A stretch of 64,000 nt of DNA. Source: Polytrichum commune. Its lineage: Eukaryota > Streptophyta > Polytrichopsida > Polytrichales > Polytrichaceae. The first letter of the stretch is position 1, and the number at the start of each line of letters is the position of its first letter. Positions 48,230 through 61,054 of this stretch are shown piece by piece. The stretch covers positions 41,281,501-41,345,500 of the forward strand of contig OX485805.1 of the NCBI GenBank assembly GCA_950295325.1, in the 5' to 3' direction. The notes beneath the pieces are model-generated. The model had not been told where the DNA came from. It saw only the letters and a program-made list of their open reading frames with translations, and searched no databases. The translations under genes were made by a program, and so were the position numbers.

Positions 48230-48640
48230 TTTTTTTGTTTTCCAACACATTTAAGAACTCATTGTTTGGATGTCATATGGACAGGTTACAAGGGATTAAA
48301 CTTCTATTTGTACATGACCTAAATTAAAACCAACACCCAAATCACATGTTCAAGTAGTGTACATTCTCATAAGCGATATAGACCTATTGCACAAGATTTT
48401 TAGGTGTTGATTTCATGTCAATGTTGGTGATGAATGTACATACATTCGATTTGAGACTACACTGATTATCCCGATTAGTGTGTGTTACAACAGAAAGTTA
48501 CGCAGTGCAATAATGTCATACTCGGGAGTTCGGTTTTCACTAACGAAAGTTCAATTGGTTGTTTCAACATGACAGGACATAAATGGCTTTCCTTGGTAGA
48601 ATAAGAGCCTCCACAAGGCACAACCACGTGTTGGGCCCCT
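48230..48640 (+). repeat. Direct repeat of 18.88-19.42 kb
   Basis: Same landmarks in the same order as the first copy. Just to its left, 48086-48200 is reverse-related to 61620-61740 and contains ATGTCAATTGACAT. Confidence 0.75.
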
Positions 48641-48659
48641 ACCAAAGGTACAACTACTT

Positions 48660-49485
48660 TCTTTCTTAAAAATCTTCAATTGTGGCAAGCAAGAGTAATC
48701 CATGTATGCAAATGTATGTTTAGGAATGTCTGAATTGATAGCAAGTGGACTACTTAGATAAGGTTGCTTGATTTAAGTACATGATGTGCGTTTCTATAGA
48801 ATTTTCTTTTGTGGTAGAGAAAATAAGGGTTGGTTAACCCCTAAGCGTCTAAGAGACACACATTAAGCCTTCTGCAATGAAAAAATAGCATACATGAGCT
48901 ACGTACTTTCCTGTTTAGTTAATCACATCAGAAGTGGTCTTCTCTAAAATTAATGTATTTGTGTGAATGCCCTATTTGAATAAGTTGAACATTTGGATGT
49001 AATTCAACATTCAAGTTCATTATGTAGAGTAATGCCTTTGGATGCAAATACGTAATTGTATTTTCGCCATCAATGTCTAGTATGAGTATATTGTCATTTT
49101 CTCCTTGACATAAGACAATGTATATGATGAGGTTACAAACACACACATATATAGAATATGATATATGAACTTGACAAAATCCATATAAATTGTGTACATG
49201 GCCGTATATTGAGACCCCACGTTTTTTAAGGGCTAAGAGGGGTGAGCTACTTCAAGTTGCTTTCAAATAAATGTCATTACTTCTTGAAGATATTAAAAGT
49301 CATCCTTTTAACTAGATATGGGATTTCGTCAAGAGGTGGTACCCTATGGTTTTGCACTAGTTGTATTGTATAGAGAACCAACAACACCTTTATGGGCACT
49401 TGTGGTGTGCGCTTGATTGGAGGTGGTGTTTGAAATTGAATGAAGGGCAACGTATTTGTTCAAAGCGTCGAACACAACTCCATTG
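48660..49485 (+). pseudogene. Relic of GRAS intron 4 and the start of its last exon
   Basis: 48660-48838 matches 2800-2965 (TGGCAAGCAAGAGTAAT, AAGGTTGCTTGATT, GTAGAGAAAATAAGGGTTG). 49234-49460 matches 2968-3188 (GGTGAGCTACTTCAAGTTGC, CACTTGTGGTGTG, GAATGAAGGGCAAC). It then joins TTTGTTCAAAGCGTCGAACACAACTCC, the equivalent of 3446-3480, the beginning of exon 5. A ~395 bp foreign stretch (48839-49233) interrupts it. Exon 4 and the rest of exon 5 are not recognisable, so this is non-coding debris of a second GRAS locus. Confidence 0.7.
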
Positions 49486-49676
49486 TTTAATTTCATGTCT
49501 TTTAACTTTTCATTGTTTAATTAGCAACTGCGGGAGTTGACTGGAAGTATGTAACTTAAAGCAGCAGCTTCGAGTTCATGGGGGTTATCATTTTCCATTT
49601 TCCAGGCTGAGTCCCTTTGGTTATGGACCCTACCACCCACTGCACGACTGCACACGTAGAATGGCTCATTTCCACT

Positions 49677-49895
49677 ACACCAAATATGATATTTAGTGTG
49701 ACTTACTGTTTGGATTTACACGGTGCTATATCTTCTTACTATTGGAATAGTTTTTTACGAGGTAAAGTTGTCAATGTTCTATAATGTCCAAACTACCATT
49801 TTAAAATTTGTTGGTAAAATATGAAATGTACAGTAGATTGATATAGCATTGCGTAATTCCAAATAGCAAGTGACACTAAATATCATATTTAGTGT
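49677..49895. mobile_element. Foldback MITE with AAATATGATATTTAGTGT ends
   Basis: Both ends carry ACACYAAATATGATATTTAG, then a longer inverted stretch ending GCTATATC. Each end is itself a palindrome. Partial ends occur at 18545, 26740, 51655, 52340 and 57465. Target duplication uncertain (possibly ACT). Confidence 0.75.
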
Positions 49896-49899
49896 ACTA

Positions 49900-51285
49900 A
49901 CTTCTTGCAATTGTAGCAGCTAGTAACAACGTTGTGGTTGGTTACCTAAGACTTACCAAGGGGTATTGAAGAGTAAAACTGATATCTTATAAGTCGGTTG
50001 TTGATTCATCCCGATTTGAGTTTATTAGACTAACTTTAGGTATGTACTTTTGATTTATATTTTATTGTAGCCAAAATGACAATTACCCGGGCTCTATAAC
50101 AATAATCAACATTTTCACTCCGCCCTTGCCGAGTTTGTCCTACCCCTTGGTAGATTTTGTGAACGTTCACCCAATGTTGGGTCGGGGCTATATAGTTGCA
50201 TTGTTTATGGTAAAATTGGTGGGCACACTTTTGGGGTGACTTACTGTTCATTGTGTTGTATTGTGGCTCAATAATAATCATCGTCACTCATTGAAATAGC
50301 GTGGAACTTTATATGTGAGTGAAATTTTTATATTTTGTGCATCAATTTCTCCGTGGACATTCTTGTCTTACTCATGAGATTTCAATGAAGTCTATGTGAT
50401 TTCATACCATACCCAACTTTATGGATTTTTCTATTTTTCATTTTTACCAATAAGATTCAGCAAAGAGAATTCCTAACAATGGCAATTTCCAACTTTAATG
50501 ACGTCTTAAAAAAACATCTTGAATTTTAGATTCAACGTTGCCCATGTAGGATATTTTTGAATTGGATATACCTTTGTTGAGAATCTTTCACATGCACAAC
50601 ATTTTTCATTCATCATTATTAGTGTAACTTACAAAACAAACCTCCAATGTTACATATTGTGGGCTGGAATATCCAAAGAAAGTATCCATGATGTTTTTAA
50701 ACTCAGTTTCCTCATTTATAGTGTAACCCACACTTCTTACAAGAAACAATGTACATGCCTTGCTCGGATTTCGTTTCCCATCACCTCCTAGGGGTTACAT
50801 TGGGAGGGAGTAAACATGAGGGATTTATAGGCTTGTTGTTGATTCATCCAAATTCAATACTGACTAAATCGGGATTTCCCCCCCCCCCTTATTTGGGTAT
50901 TAAATTATCTTCAACTAGAAATCCGTGCACTCTACATAACAATCAACATTTTCACCCTCTCACTTGGTAGGTGCTACGAAACATAACCGTCCCCCACAAA
51001 CGTCTTGTGGTAGTTCACAATTAAACAAACTGGATCGTTAATCTTAAGCATTAGATTAGGGCCATGGCTAGATTTTATTTCTATTTTCCTTTGAGTCCCC
51101 CCCCCCTTTGAATTTGTGATTGGTTTATCTCACTTGAGTTTCACTTCATTGATTGTGGGCCACATTATTAACAAAGTATTCAATAAAAACAATTGGGGAT
51201 GTATTATGTAGCATTACATATGAACATTGTAGGTTATGATATTTATATTGGGTTGAAGTAGTGTGTGTGGAGAGCATTTACAACA
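49900..51285. other. Stretch without a supported gene
   Basis: AT-rich with two C homopolymers (near 50880 and 51100) and text such as CCCTTGGTAGRTTTTGTGAA that recurs near 28590, 38465 and 50960. No coding or RNA gene is seen. Confidence 0.4.
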
Positions 51286-51289
51286 ACTC

Positions 51290-53230
51290 CTTTTAAGCTA
51301 TTGTATCCATGGAAAGAGCATTTCAAAGATAAACTTCGGTTTTGGTTAGTACTAATTATAAACCGCCCGTGTAGTGTCACCAATACTAAATGTAAACCTA
51401 ACATTATTTGTCATTCCTTGTAGAAACATTTGGGGATATAGATCTACAATGTTGCAATTATTGTCACTGACTAAGTGATTTGCATCCAAATTTTAAGAAA
51501 GAATTTAATTACATAAATGCCAGGATTGCAAAATATACCAAACTCAAAGTCGATGAAATCGAAAGTAAGTTGGGATGACGGTACTTGCAAACTTATTCAT
51601 AAGGAACGTCCTTAGAAAGGTTACCACACTGACATACAATACCATACAACATTAAATACAATATTTAGTGTACTTACAACCCGCCCCTTACCAATATTCC
51701 TACCATTGTTGTTCTTTTGTGGCTGGCAAGTCCACATGGGTGGTGTTTGGGTAGAGGTTTGTGTTTTGGCTAGTGGGTGTTGGTGTTTGCGGGTGGGGGT
51801 TACCACAAAGTGTTATGGTGATTGGTTCCGCTTGCTATGGGTTTCTCTGCGGTAGGCAAGGGTCTCCTTCAATTTATGTTGGTTTGTATGGGGTGTTGTT
51901 CGGCTAATATGCGGTGTTGTTCGGTTGGTATGGGGTGGCTTGAAACCAAAACCACTGAAAACATAGCATTTGTGATTTAAAATATGCATCAAACATTCAA
52001 TATCAACACACATTTGTCCTCGTATACCTTTAAAAGGACCAAAACCCACAAAAAGAAAGTCCTTGTCCATCAACAATCAAACAACACCACACGTTTGACC
52101 TTCTGCTCTTCATAAGGTCAAAATAAAAAAATAAAAAAATAAAAAAACGCTCGTGTGCCTCAAAAATATGCCGCAAACAAATATTGTCCAAATTTTATGA
52201 AAGTATTTAATCACATAAATGTTACGATTGCAAAATATACCAAACTAAAAGTGGACAAATTGAAAGTACGTTGGGATGACAGTGCTTGCAAAGTTATTCA
52301 TAAGGAACATCATTAGAAAGGTAATGACACTTAATACAATATTTAGTGTACTTCATGTGAGAGGGTCACCCAGTAAGTGACAGGTTGTCATTTATGGTAA
52401 GGTGGAAATTTGGAAAACAATGATTGAATGCTACTCGTGCACTAGTAGACTAGGAGTAGAATGATTCTTGTGTGGACCCAAACTGACTAATGGTACAATA
52501 AGTGATCTAAAAAGGATGCAGTGATTGGTCGGATACGTCCTATTCCACGCCACTTGGGATCAGTTTTGGGTGCCATTGAATTATTTGTTTTATGAGCATT
52601 CCTATACAATGTAGGATAGGGATCCGAATGCTGAAATTAGGGAGACTCTATCATACAACTAGGGAGTTCGACTTACTTGCGGTGTTGAGAAACTGCAATT
52701 AATTATTTACAGGGAATAAAACTATGAAACAATTTGCCAATTCCTCATCATTTCCTCACTTCCGTCTCTGCAAGAAGATTGCACAAATCTCAGCTTCTTC
52801 TCACCGTCAATTGTAGTTGTCCCTTGAGATTCACTTTCAGTCTGGAGCATTATCGATTACACGCAAGCGTGGAGTGCAGCATAGCCTACCTTGAATTTGA
52901 TGCACAAAAGTTTGTTTTGGTGTTTCCAAGGCAGACGGTGTCGCATGCCAAGGCTTTTTCAAAGGCCTTACACCTTCGTGCTGCCTGGCAATGACCAGGT
53001 CGTCAACACAGTTTCCTTGCGGATGAGATGAGCTTGAGGACCAGGTCCGGCGGAGGTGGAGATGCTGTGTAACTTAGGCCTAATTACTGGGAGTGGCAGT
53101 CGGCAACACTGCCCTGTGTTTATCAAGGCCCTGTAATGGCAGCCAAGAACTTTCATGATGAGTTTTGTATGATTTTTCACATCGTGGGAAGCATCATCTC
53201 GATCGAGGAGCAGGTTTGGAATTTGCTACG
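51290..53230 (-). repeat. Inverted copy of 17.1-18.8 kb, with an internal direct duplication
   Basis: Reverse-complement matches to the 17.1-18.8 kb block run through this interval. 51480-51680 and 52180-52355 are two direct copies of one segment (ATTGCAAAATATACCAAACT, CAAACTTATTCATAAGGAAC-type text, then an AATACAATATTTAGTGTACT end). The intervening ~500 bp is GT-rich and unmatched. A plus frame at 52734-52994 contains QKFVLVFPRQTVSHAKAF. Confidence 0.7.
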
Positions 53231-53389
53231 GTGGGTGGCAGAGAACACTCAACAGAGGCTGAATACTCAATTAGTTTGAATGAGTATGAATACATGTGAA
53301 AGTAGACAACATTACCTAAAATATTATGAAATATACATACTAAATCAACACACTAATTTAAGTGTCATTTTAGAATGATGAAGACAAAT

Positions 53390-53860
53390 TCAAATTGTAA
53401 CTCACAAAAATTATATCCTCAGTGGTAGTGAGGGTTTTGTAATATTTTTGACTTCCAAGTCAATTACATGCTTTATTGAGGGTGTCACTTTGATAATGAA
53501 ATCCCAATCAATTGCTTATTTAGTCAATGGAAGTGAACATATATATATTGGATTTTGAGCCTTGAGAGTGAAGTGCATTCAATATGGGATTTGTAGTCAA
53601 GCAGCCTCCAAGGATGCAAGGGCAATTTTTTTTTCAAAGTTGGGCGGGGCGGGCAATAGAGTTCGGTCGGATTCAAAAATATCCCAAGAAGGCTGTGTGA
53701 GCCCAAATTGATGCCCACATGTGTTGTTAACACTTGTATAACATTACAAGTGGTGTTTTGTTGATTTATGATTATTCACAAAAATATTAAAAGAGTGAAG
53801 CTTGAAGAAACCTAAGTTTGAAGCATTAGGCTTGTGTGGAGTGGATTTAAGTAGTATGAG
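53390..53860 (+). repeat. Repeat shared with 63.22-63.96 kb
   Basis: The text from the CTTTATTGAGGGTGTCAC area through TTGGATTTTGAGCCTTG and TATTCACAAAAATAT to TGTGTGGAGTGG is found at 63220-63480 plus 63806-63960. The copy at the right edge is interrupted by the 8.74 kb-type segment. 53860-54300 resembles 62100-62340 (AAGATGAG, TTAAGCCCTC-type text). Possibly pieces of one larger element. Confidence 0.55.
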
Positions 53861-54910
53861 GACATACCTTGGTAAAATGTGGTAGGTAGAAAGCCAATGT
53901 TAGTTAAATGTTTGAATTAGGATCTTTATTGATCATTTGAAGGAGGAAGGCTTAAGAGATAAGATGAGAGGCTACAAAGTAGTAGGGGATTTCGAAGCCT
54001 TATCGTGAGCCTTGAGGGTGCTCACCCCCTCAAACTTACTATATAATCCCTCATTCTTTCCTCACTCATCCTCTCTTTCCTTCGTGCTCCTTGGCACCCC
54101 ACGTGTTATAAGTGTGGGTTTATGGAAGCAAGATAGGAGCACATGTGTGTGCATGGTTTGAAGTTAGGAACCAAGGCTAGTTGGCCTTGAAGAGGGCTTG
54201 ACCTCTTGTTAGCATTAGTTTCGGTGTGAATGATTTTAAAATAATTTATGGCTTCAAGTTGTAGTACTTGAGTTCATATTTCTTGGGTATATGTGTTTGC
54301 TAAGTATCATCATAACTATTCCACTCGGGCTAGGAAGAAATCGAAGGGTGGAATACTTTTGGTGACACGTTGCCGAAACACGAGTTGGTAAATGAGAGGG
54401 TCCTTTGAGTCGTCTAGGTTGTAAGGGCATAACTTCCAAGCAGAAGAAGATACTTTGTTGAAATTTAGAGGTAGCTTCCATGAGATAGAGACTATTATCA
54501 ACTTGATGATTCAATTGAAAGAAAGACTTGAAACTCCCTAGAACTACACTCTTACACAATGATGAAAATTTATGTCTAATGAAATTATAAAAGAGCATTC
54601 CAACACAAAATGTGCCATGTTTTCAATTGCATCATATGAAGTATGACCGTCATTCCTGATGGTAGATGCACTTGTCCATCACAATCATTAAGTGTCCATC
54701 ACAATCATTAAGTGTCCATCAAATAGAGCATTCCAACTTGGAACATTTTCTACCAATGCGACTCTGAAGTGCATGGTGATACACCATCCAAGAGCTTGCT
54801 ACCAACTGTAAATGGCGGCACTTGACACAATATTTGGCATGTCCCCCAAATTTGAAGTCTTGGTCTTACTCAAAAAACTGAACATGCAATCCATCTCGGT
54901 ACTAGGAATT

Positions 54911-55157
54911 AGGGAGAGAGGGAATTAATCGTATACTAGTGTAGTATCTCCCATCCATCCAGCATAAAAACCTGATCTCTACATAGGTTTGTTGTCGATT
55001 CATCTCAAATGACTCCCAAGTACATTATTTTGGGGCCTTTGAAGCTAATTTTAGTGTCAAATCAATTAAACAAATGTACTCTCCATGTTGCAAATTATTT
55101 TAGGGCTTTTATGTTGGATGAATGAGTATACACTTATATACATAATTCCTTCTCTTC
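54911..55157. mobile_element. Foldback MITE, family R1, copy 4
   Basis: Same ends and body as 24361-24605, within the duplicated block, so probably one insertion inherited twice. Confidence 0.75.
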
Positions 55158-56026
55158 AGGAGTTTATGGATAACTTCTATCATTTGTATCATTTTGTATC
55201 ATAACATTATAGAGCTCAGTATGTACAGTTGTTGGGCAGGAAATAAGCCAAATTTTCTCGTAATTATACTTGGTTTATTCACACAACATAGCATTGTACT
55301 GACATATTCATGCTAAAGACTTGGGTGAGGCAATGTATTGATATTATTAGAATGGATCAATTGATATCGGTTGACTAATGCTATGTGCCACTAGGTGGGG
55401 CCGGGAATAAACCAAATTATATATGGAGTTATATTTTATTTATCCTCTCTACACAACATATTCAAACTTGACAAACTCACTATATTCGTTAATCGGAGAC
55501 TTTGGAAAGTCTCAAAATAAATGCAAATGGTTTAATATTTGGTCCAATTTCTTATTCTGATGACATATATTTGTGCCAAATTGGTTAGTGTCGCCCATGT
55601 GAATCTGTTTATTAAGTCACATTGAATATATATTTTTTTGTTTTTTTTGTTTTTTATTTGAAAACCATGCCCTTAAGTACTCTCAAAATCATTAAAAAGT
55701 CTCTAATTACCGTATATAATGATTGACGCAATGTCATTATTATATTAGAACGGAAAAATTGCTAGCATTTGAATGTTATTATGTGATCTTCCTTCCTCAA
55801 TATATCTATATATTGTGCTTGTGATGAGAGGCATCATTATGAGCACATCAAGCGGAGGGCTAGGCTATGTGGGGGGTCCAATGGCACCTTCATACATACA
55901 CAATAGAATTAATCAAAAAATTATGGGGATCAATTGGCATCACATTGTCTTAATGATCTCTTGTTTGAATGTAATTGGAAAATGTTGGAGGGCTTCTTTG
56001 AGTTTTAGACGCCAACATGTTTTATC

Positions 56027-56670
56027 CTTGGGGGGGGGGGCGAGGAGGGGGGGTCGATGCCTCTTATATTAATGCACACACGTGCATTGAGGACTTGTTT
56101 ATCAAGGGGCTATTTACTTTGTAAAAAAGATCACAAGGTATGGTATTCTTCAAAATAAAGGTAAATGCTTGTATTTTAATACACCCTATAAGTCATTATA
56201 ATTTATTATAGGAATCATTTTAAAATACCTTATTTTACTTATACTGCCAAAGAAAATTGGAAAGAAGATTGTAATTCAAACAATGTGTTGAAATTTTCCC
56301 TCCCGGCACATAGGTAGAGAACACTGACTCCACATTGGATGCATTGGTTCAATAACGTTCAAGCCAGCCAACCTGTGAAGTCATCCATCCAAGCTTCTTC
56401 AACATAAAATTACCTCTTTTCATCCACTAGCACAATCCCTACCCTAGACCCGCTACCCCTAGGAATTATTTCCACGTTATTTTACATGTACTGACTAGAT
56501 AAAAGAGGCCATTATATGTGATGGTATTTTTCATGTAAACATGTTTCATTATTTAAAAACCCCTTATATTATATGTACGTTTCTGCAAAATTTATCTACA
56601 ATGAATTCATTAGACCTTTTTTTTTTTATCGCACGTTGTTTCTACGATTTTCACAAGTGACCTCCCCAAG
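56027..56670. mobile_element. hAT-like element, duplicated counterpart of copy 2
   Basis: Starts CTTGGGGGG, ends CCTCCCCAAG, with 8 bp duplication GTTTTATC at 56019-56026 and 56671-56678, the same target as 25346-25985. Confidence 0.82.
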
Positions 56671-58499
56671 GTTTTATCTTTGTATGTCTAAGAATATTCT
56701 CATTATCTTTGCCATCTATGTGCACATGCATCTCTTTGATCCTCTCACCACTTGTGTACTCCTTACATAGAATCAAACGTACGAAAGAACTCAACTTTTG
56801 TCAAAGTTTTTTGCCCCAAAGTAAAGAAAATTGACCTCCTTCCTTGATTTTATTTTTAGCTTACTAACCCAAGTGTTGGAGTGGCAAATATGGAGACTCC
56901 ATCAAGAAACTTGAGTCGGTCCCCACTTTTGGCGAATGTTCAATTAACTCTTATGCACATGGAAAGCCTAGTGCTCGGTACATATGAAGCAGTTGAAGTT
57001 CAATACCGCAATAAAATTAGAGGAATTAAGAGAATAACCTCAAATCAATCAAAAGAATACCCATAAAAATATCAACATGTAACCAGTTGGACTTGGAAAC
57101 ACTAGGATCTTGACCAGTTATGCCCAAAAATCTCCCAAACACTAGAGTTATCCATAAAGTCCCTTGAAGAGGTATGAAACCATGCGTTTGGTCTCGTGCG
57201 TAAAGCTGTGATTTGGGCTCGGCATCATCAGGTGCCCCTTCTTAAGTGCTCCAGAATGTTCCGGGCCTGGGGAGATGTGTCCCTTAGTAAAGTTACATAA
57301 TATGTGTGAAGTCATGGGGCCAAAATATGAGAGAGGGAATTATCGGAGACGAGCATACCCATCATTCATCCAACATAAGAACCTTGAAATACTATGCAAC
57401 ATGGAGGTTACTTGTTTTATTTGGTTTGTAACCGGAATCAACTTTAAAGACCCCAAAATGCATTAAATATAATATTTAGTTTCACTTACTATTTGGAATT
57501 ATGCAATGCTATATCTATTTATCGTATATCTCATATTAAGTGAAGTGTATTGGATTTGGACCCCAAGTTTCTCGGACGTGAACCCTAATGTAAACCCCCC
57601 ATAATAGAGGTTGCGACTTCAAATATTGAAAAATTGAAACCAATTGATCAACTATAAAGGTCCCCTTTCCACTACACTAAACATGCTTGTTGGCGTAACT
57701 TTGTGAATGGTATGGCTTATTGTGTGGACTTGAGGTTCCAAGATACTACTCAAGAAAGTCATATTCACTATTTGCCACATGAAGAGATGATGGGTTGTGT
57801 GAGCGTGTTTGTTATTGTTGCGTAAGTATGTGCTCTTACTTGTTTACTATAATAAATTTGGTGCATTCTTATAATTACTATTACAATGAAAGCCAATATA
57901 TTGGATGTTTGAAATATGTTGGGAAACTATAATTTCTTTCTTTCTTTCTTCTCTTAAGTGTTAATCTCATTGTTTAAAATTAATTATTTATTGAGCCAAT
58001 CATCATGTATCCGCTTACAGGGAAGCTAATCATTTTGCGAGAACCAATTTCAAACCCCATTGCTTGAATGACACATGCCCTCCTCACAGTATTTGAATTC
58101 CCACAACCAAAGAGAAGAAAAAGATTATTGTTAGTGACACTAATGAGCTTGTTTAGTATAGACTCGGAGGTTGGAAGCTTGAAGAATTGGAGCCTCCATG
58201 TCAACATGGGAATCTTACTCGTGCTCACTTGCTCAAGTCCACTCCACCACTTGAGTTTTCAACTCATAAGCTCGACCTTTTCACGGGGCCTTACAATGCT
58301 TAGATGGTGCCTTGATGGATCCCATGGGAAACGTCTATGACAAGCACTTGGTCGAAATTTCAAGCTACCTCGTGGAGGTCACTTGGGATCGAGTATTGAG
58401 AGTTCAAGGTGTTGTTTTGTGGGTAGTGGGTAATGGGCTTTCGCTTTTTTGGGGGTTCGTTATTATTTCTCTTTGTCATCCCATTCGGCTCTCAACTTA

Positions 58500-59285
58500 A
58501 TCTCTAGGGTAAAGGAAACTTGAGCCACCCATGACACGAGGCAACATCATACATGTGAAAGATGGGGAAAGGACCCTTTATTCATACTTGCTCATGTGGA
58601 GGTCAACGTTCACATTTATCTTAGGTAAGTAGGCCTTGTGTGGCCATGCTTTTAAATTGGACACCCAATCTGAATGGTGAGTGGCAAGGCTTGTAGTCAA
58701 GAACGGACACAAAAAGAGAGATTTATTACAACGAGATTTGACATGTGGAAATTGGTTATGGTATTTAATGTCATTAGCAGAGTGTCACTTATTTAATCAT
58801 GAGGCTTATGGTTAGGTGACATGAATCCTCATTAGTGCAAACACGTGATACTTGACATCAGTAGCTCAATAATATCTTCATTTTGCATACAAAAAACATA
58901 AAATTGTTATTTCAAGTACCTAAATGTGCTACGCTACAAATTATACTCTAAATAACAATAAGAATACTTTGAGTAACTACTTACATTGACATATCGCTGT
59001 CCATAATATTCATTCAGTTGCTATCAACCGTTTCGTTCTAATAACATCAACGACATGACTTCACCCAAATTTACCAGGCCAAATCTGTTCGTGTTGTGCT
59101 CTGCTGGGAGAATAAAGAAAATAGAATTCCAAATAGAATTTGGCTCATTCCCGCGCCACCAATGTACAAGCGCACTTGGATAATGTGATGCCTTCCACTT
59201 CCGCATCTACGCCGCTCCCGTCTCATAGTCTCTCATAATTTTAAAGACCAAAAGACGAATGGTTTTGTGAAAGAACTCATTGCGG
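58500..59285. other. Stretch without a supported gene
   Basis: No partner in the window, no recognisable protein, RNA or element ends. Short ORFs such as 59024-59206 (minus) have no motif. Confidence 0.4.
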
Positions 59286-59287
59286 CT

Positions 59288-59860
59288 GCCCCCCACCCAT
59301 CCTTCCCAATGAAAGTGAGGCCGTTCAGATCTTTCTCCATGAATCAAGTTCCCAAAGTCTGGTAATATCAAATCATTAGCTCACATTACATCTAATTCAT
59401 AGTTTGGTAAATCAAAGTATATTCGGTTCCCGAAGTCTGGTAAAATTAAAACATTAGCTCACATTATAGCCAATTTAAAGTTTGGGAGGCAGGGATGTTG
59501 CCCATGTGGCAGCCACATGGCGAAGTGCTGACTCATCCCTTTAGCCACTTGCCACACGTGCCCTTGAATCAAACTCAATAACCAATTCAGTCGCATACGT
59601 TAATTGCACTGCAATCAACAATAATCAGCTACTGGAGGTACTGAGATTTTATTGTGCTGTCTGGACCACTGTCAATAATCACGCTCCGGCCACCGGTTCG
59701 GGTAGTTTGGAAAATGAGCACGAAAACTAAAGCAGCCTTACCCCCAAAAAACTTTGTGATGCGGTTGAATATTGTTAGGCTACACCCTTCATGGTCTTTA
59801 GTGTCATTTATTTCCCAAATATGAAGTGGCACTAAGGACCATAAACGGTGTAGCAATAAG
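59288..59860 (+). repeat. Empty-site counterpart of 33.5-36.3 kb
   Basis: 59288-59640 matches 33485-33836, 59645-59740 matches 34773-34870 and 59750-59860 matches 36215-36330. Here these pieces are almost contiguous, so the elements between them in the first copy look like later insertions. Confidence 0.8.
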
Positions 59861-60039
59861 TTTTGAGTGTAACTTAACATTGAGTTTCAAAACACTGCAA
59901 CTTGTGATAGTAATTATAGTTGAATCCCAATTTGATCAATGAAGTCTTAGTTTATTGAGTTAAGTCGATGTAAAAGTATTCCTTCATTTAAATTATCGAC
60001 ATGTCCTACATCTAGTATCCAGGGGTATTTGTGGGCATG

Positions 60040-60235
60040 GATAATCGGCTGAGATCCTAGTGGTGTTCCCAAGGCCAACGAGTCACGTGTTGTGATCGTC
60101 CGGTTTTCGTTATTAATTTGAGGTACATTCCGTAGAGTCCTCTAAGAGGATTGATAATTTTCTTGAAAGTCTTGAACTTCAAAAGGTCATTTCTCAAACT
60201 CAGCCAATTTATTTGTAAATATAGGTCAGTTCAAC
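60040..60235 (-). repeat. AACCGGTT dispersed repeat, copy 7, most diverged
   Basis: Reverse orientation with GAGGTACATTCCGTAGAG, CTTGAACTTCAAAAGGTC and TTTCTCAAACTCAGCC. The AACCGGTT core is mutated. An (AG)11 run follows at 60332-60353. Confidence 0.55.
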
Positions 60236-60399
60236 CTGTGCATTGCATGCATGCATGGGAGGCAAGGATTTGTTTATGCGGTCGGAATCGTCTCCCGGTT
60301 GTAGACAAAAAACACTGTCCCTTCATGTATTGGAGAGAGAGAGAGAGAGAGAGCTCTTTCCAGGCTCCAAAGCACTTATAAACAACATGGAGTTTTGAA

Positions 60400-61054
60400 A
60401 GGGTGTACTAGACCAAAGATGTGACTTGTACCATCTAGCAATCAACCCAAAAGACTTGAAGACTCAAAAGATTGCAAGAATAAACAAATAGAACAAAGAA
60501 AATGCTCAAGAACATCATGGCCGCATGTTGAAGAAACAAAACAAAAAAGAAACTGCAATAGCAACGTAAAGTTTTCTTTCTCCAACCGACTCATTGTAGG
60601 GACCAATAAAGTTATCATGAAGTTATAAATACAATCTCATCTACATAATTTGAGTTGAGGAAAGAAACTGCAAACGCTACGAACATAGGAGTCGTGGGCA
60701 ATCTGCATCACTAAAAAAATGTCCTATGTCAATAGAAAATATGCAAATCTATCACTATCATAGATTTTGCAAATGTCTTGGAGTGACAAGTAACGACTGC
60801 CTAGGACTCGTACGTTTGTAAGTAGTGCAAGTTTGGACATTCAAAAGGCCCGAGTGAGGTGAGGCGAAAGACAAGAATGAAAGGAAAAGTGTTCTCCTTT
60901 TATTTGCTTTTGGTTCCAGGGATTGACAGCACAACACTGGATGCATCTCTGAAAGGGCAACAACACTCGAGGAAGGGAAGGAAATTAAAGAAGAAGAAGA
61001 AAATAAACGGACCCAGAGGTTCATTTAAAGGGGAGCATGGGAGAGGATGGCTCA
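60400..61054. other. Stretch without a supported gene
   Basis: A-rich, with short ORFs (60758-61024 minus, 60859-61080 plus) of low complexity. No motif and no repeat partner seen. Confidence 0.4.

Larger units (their letters stand above)
54480..58400 (+). repeat. Second copy of the 24-28 kb block
   Basis: Collinear with 24030-27660 for most of its length, including the R1 MITE (54911-55157), the hAT-like insertion (56027-56670), the AACCGGTT repeat (56975-57150) and the LEEL..HGN segment. It differs by a ~150 bp insertion near 55325-55460 and small indels. No intact gene. Confidence 0.85.
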
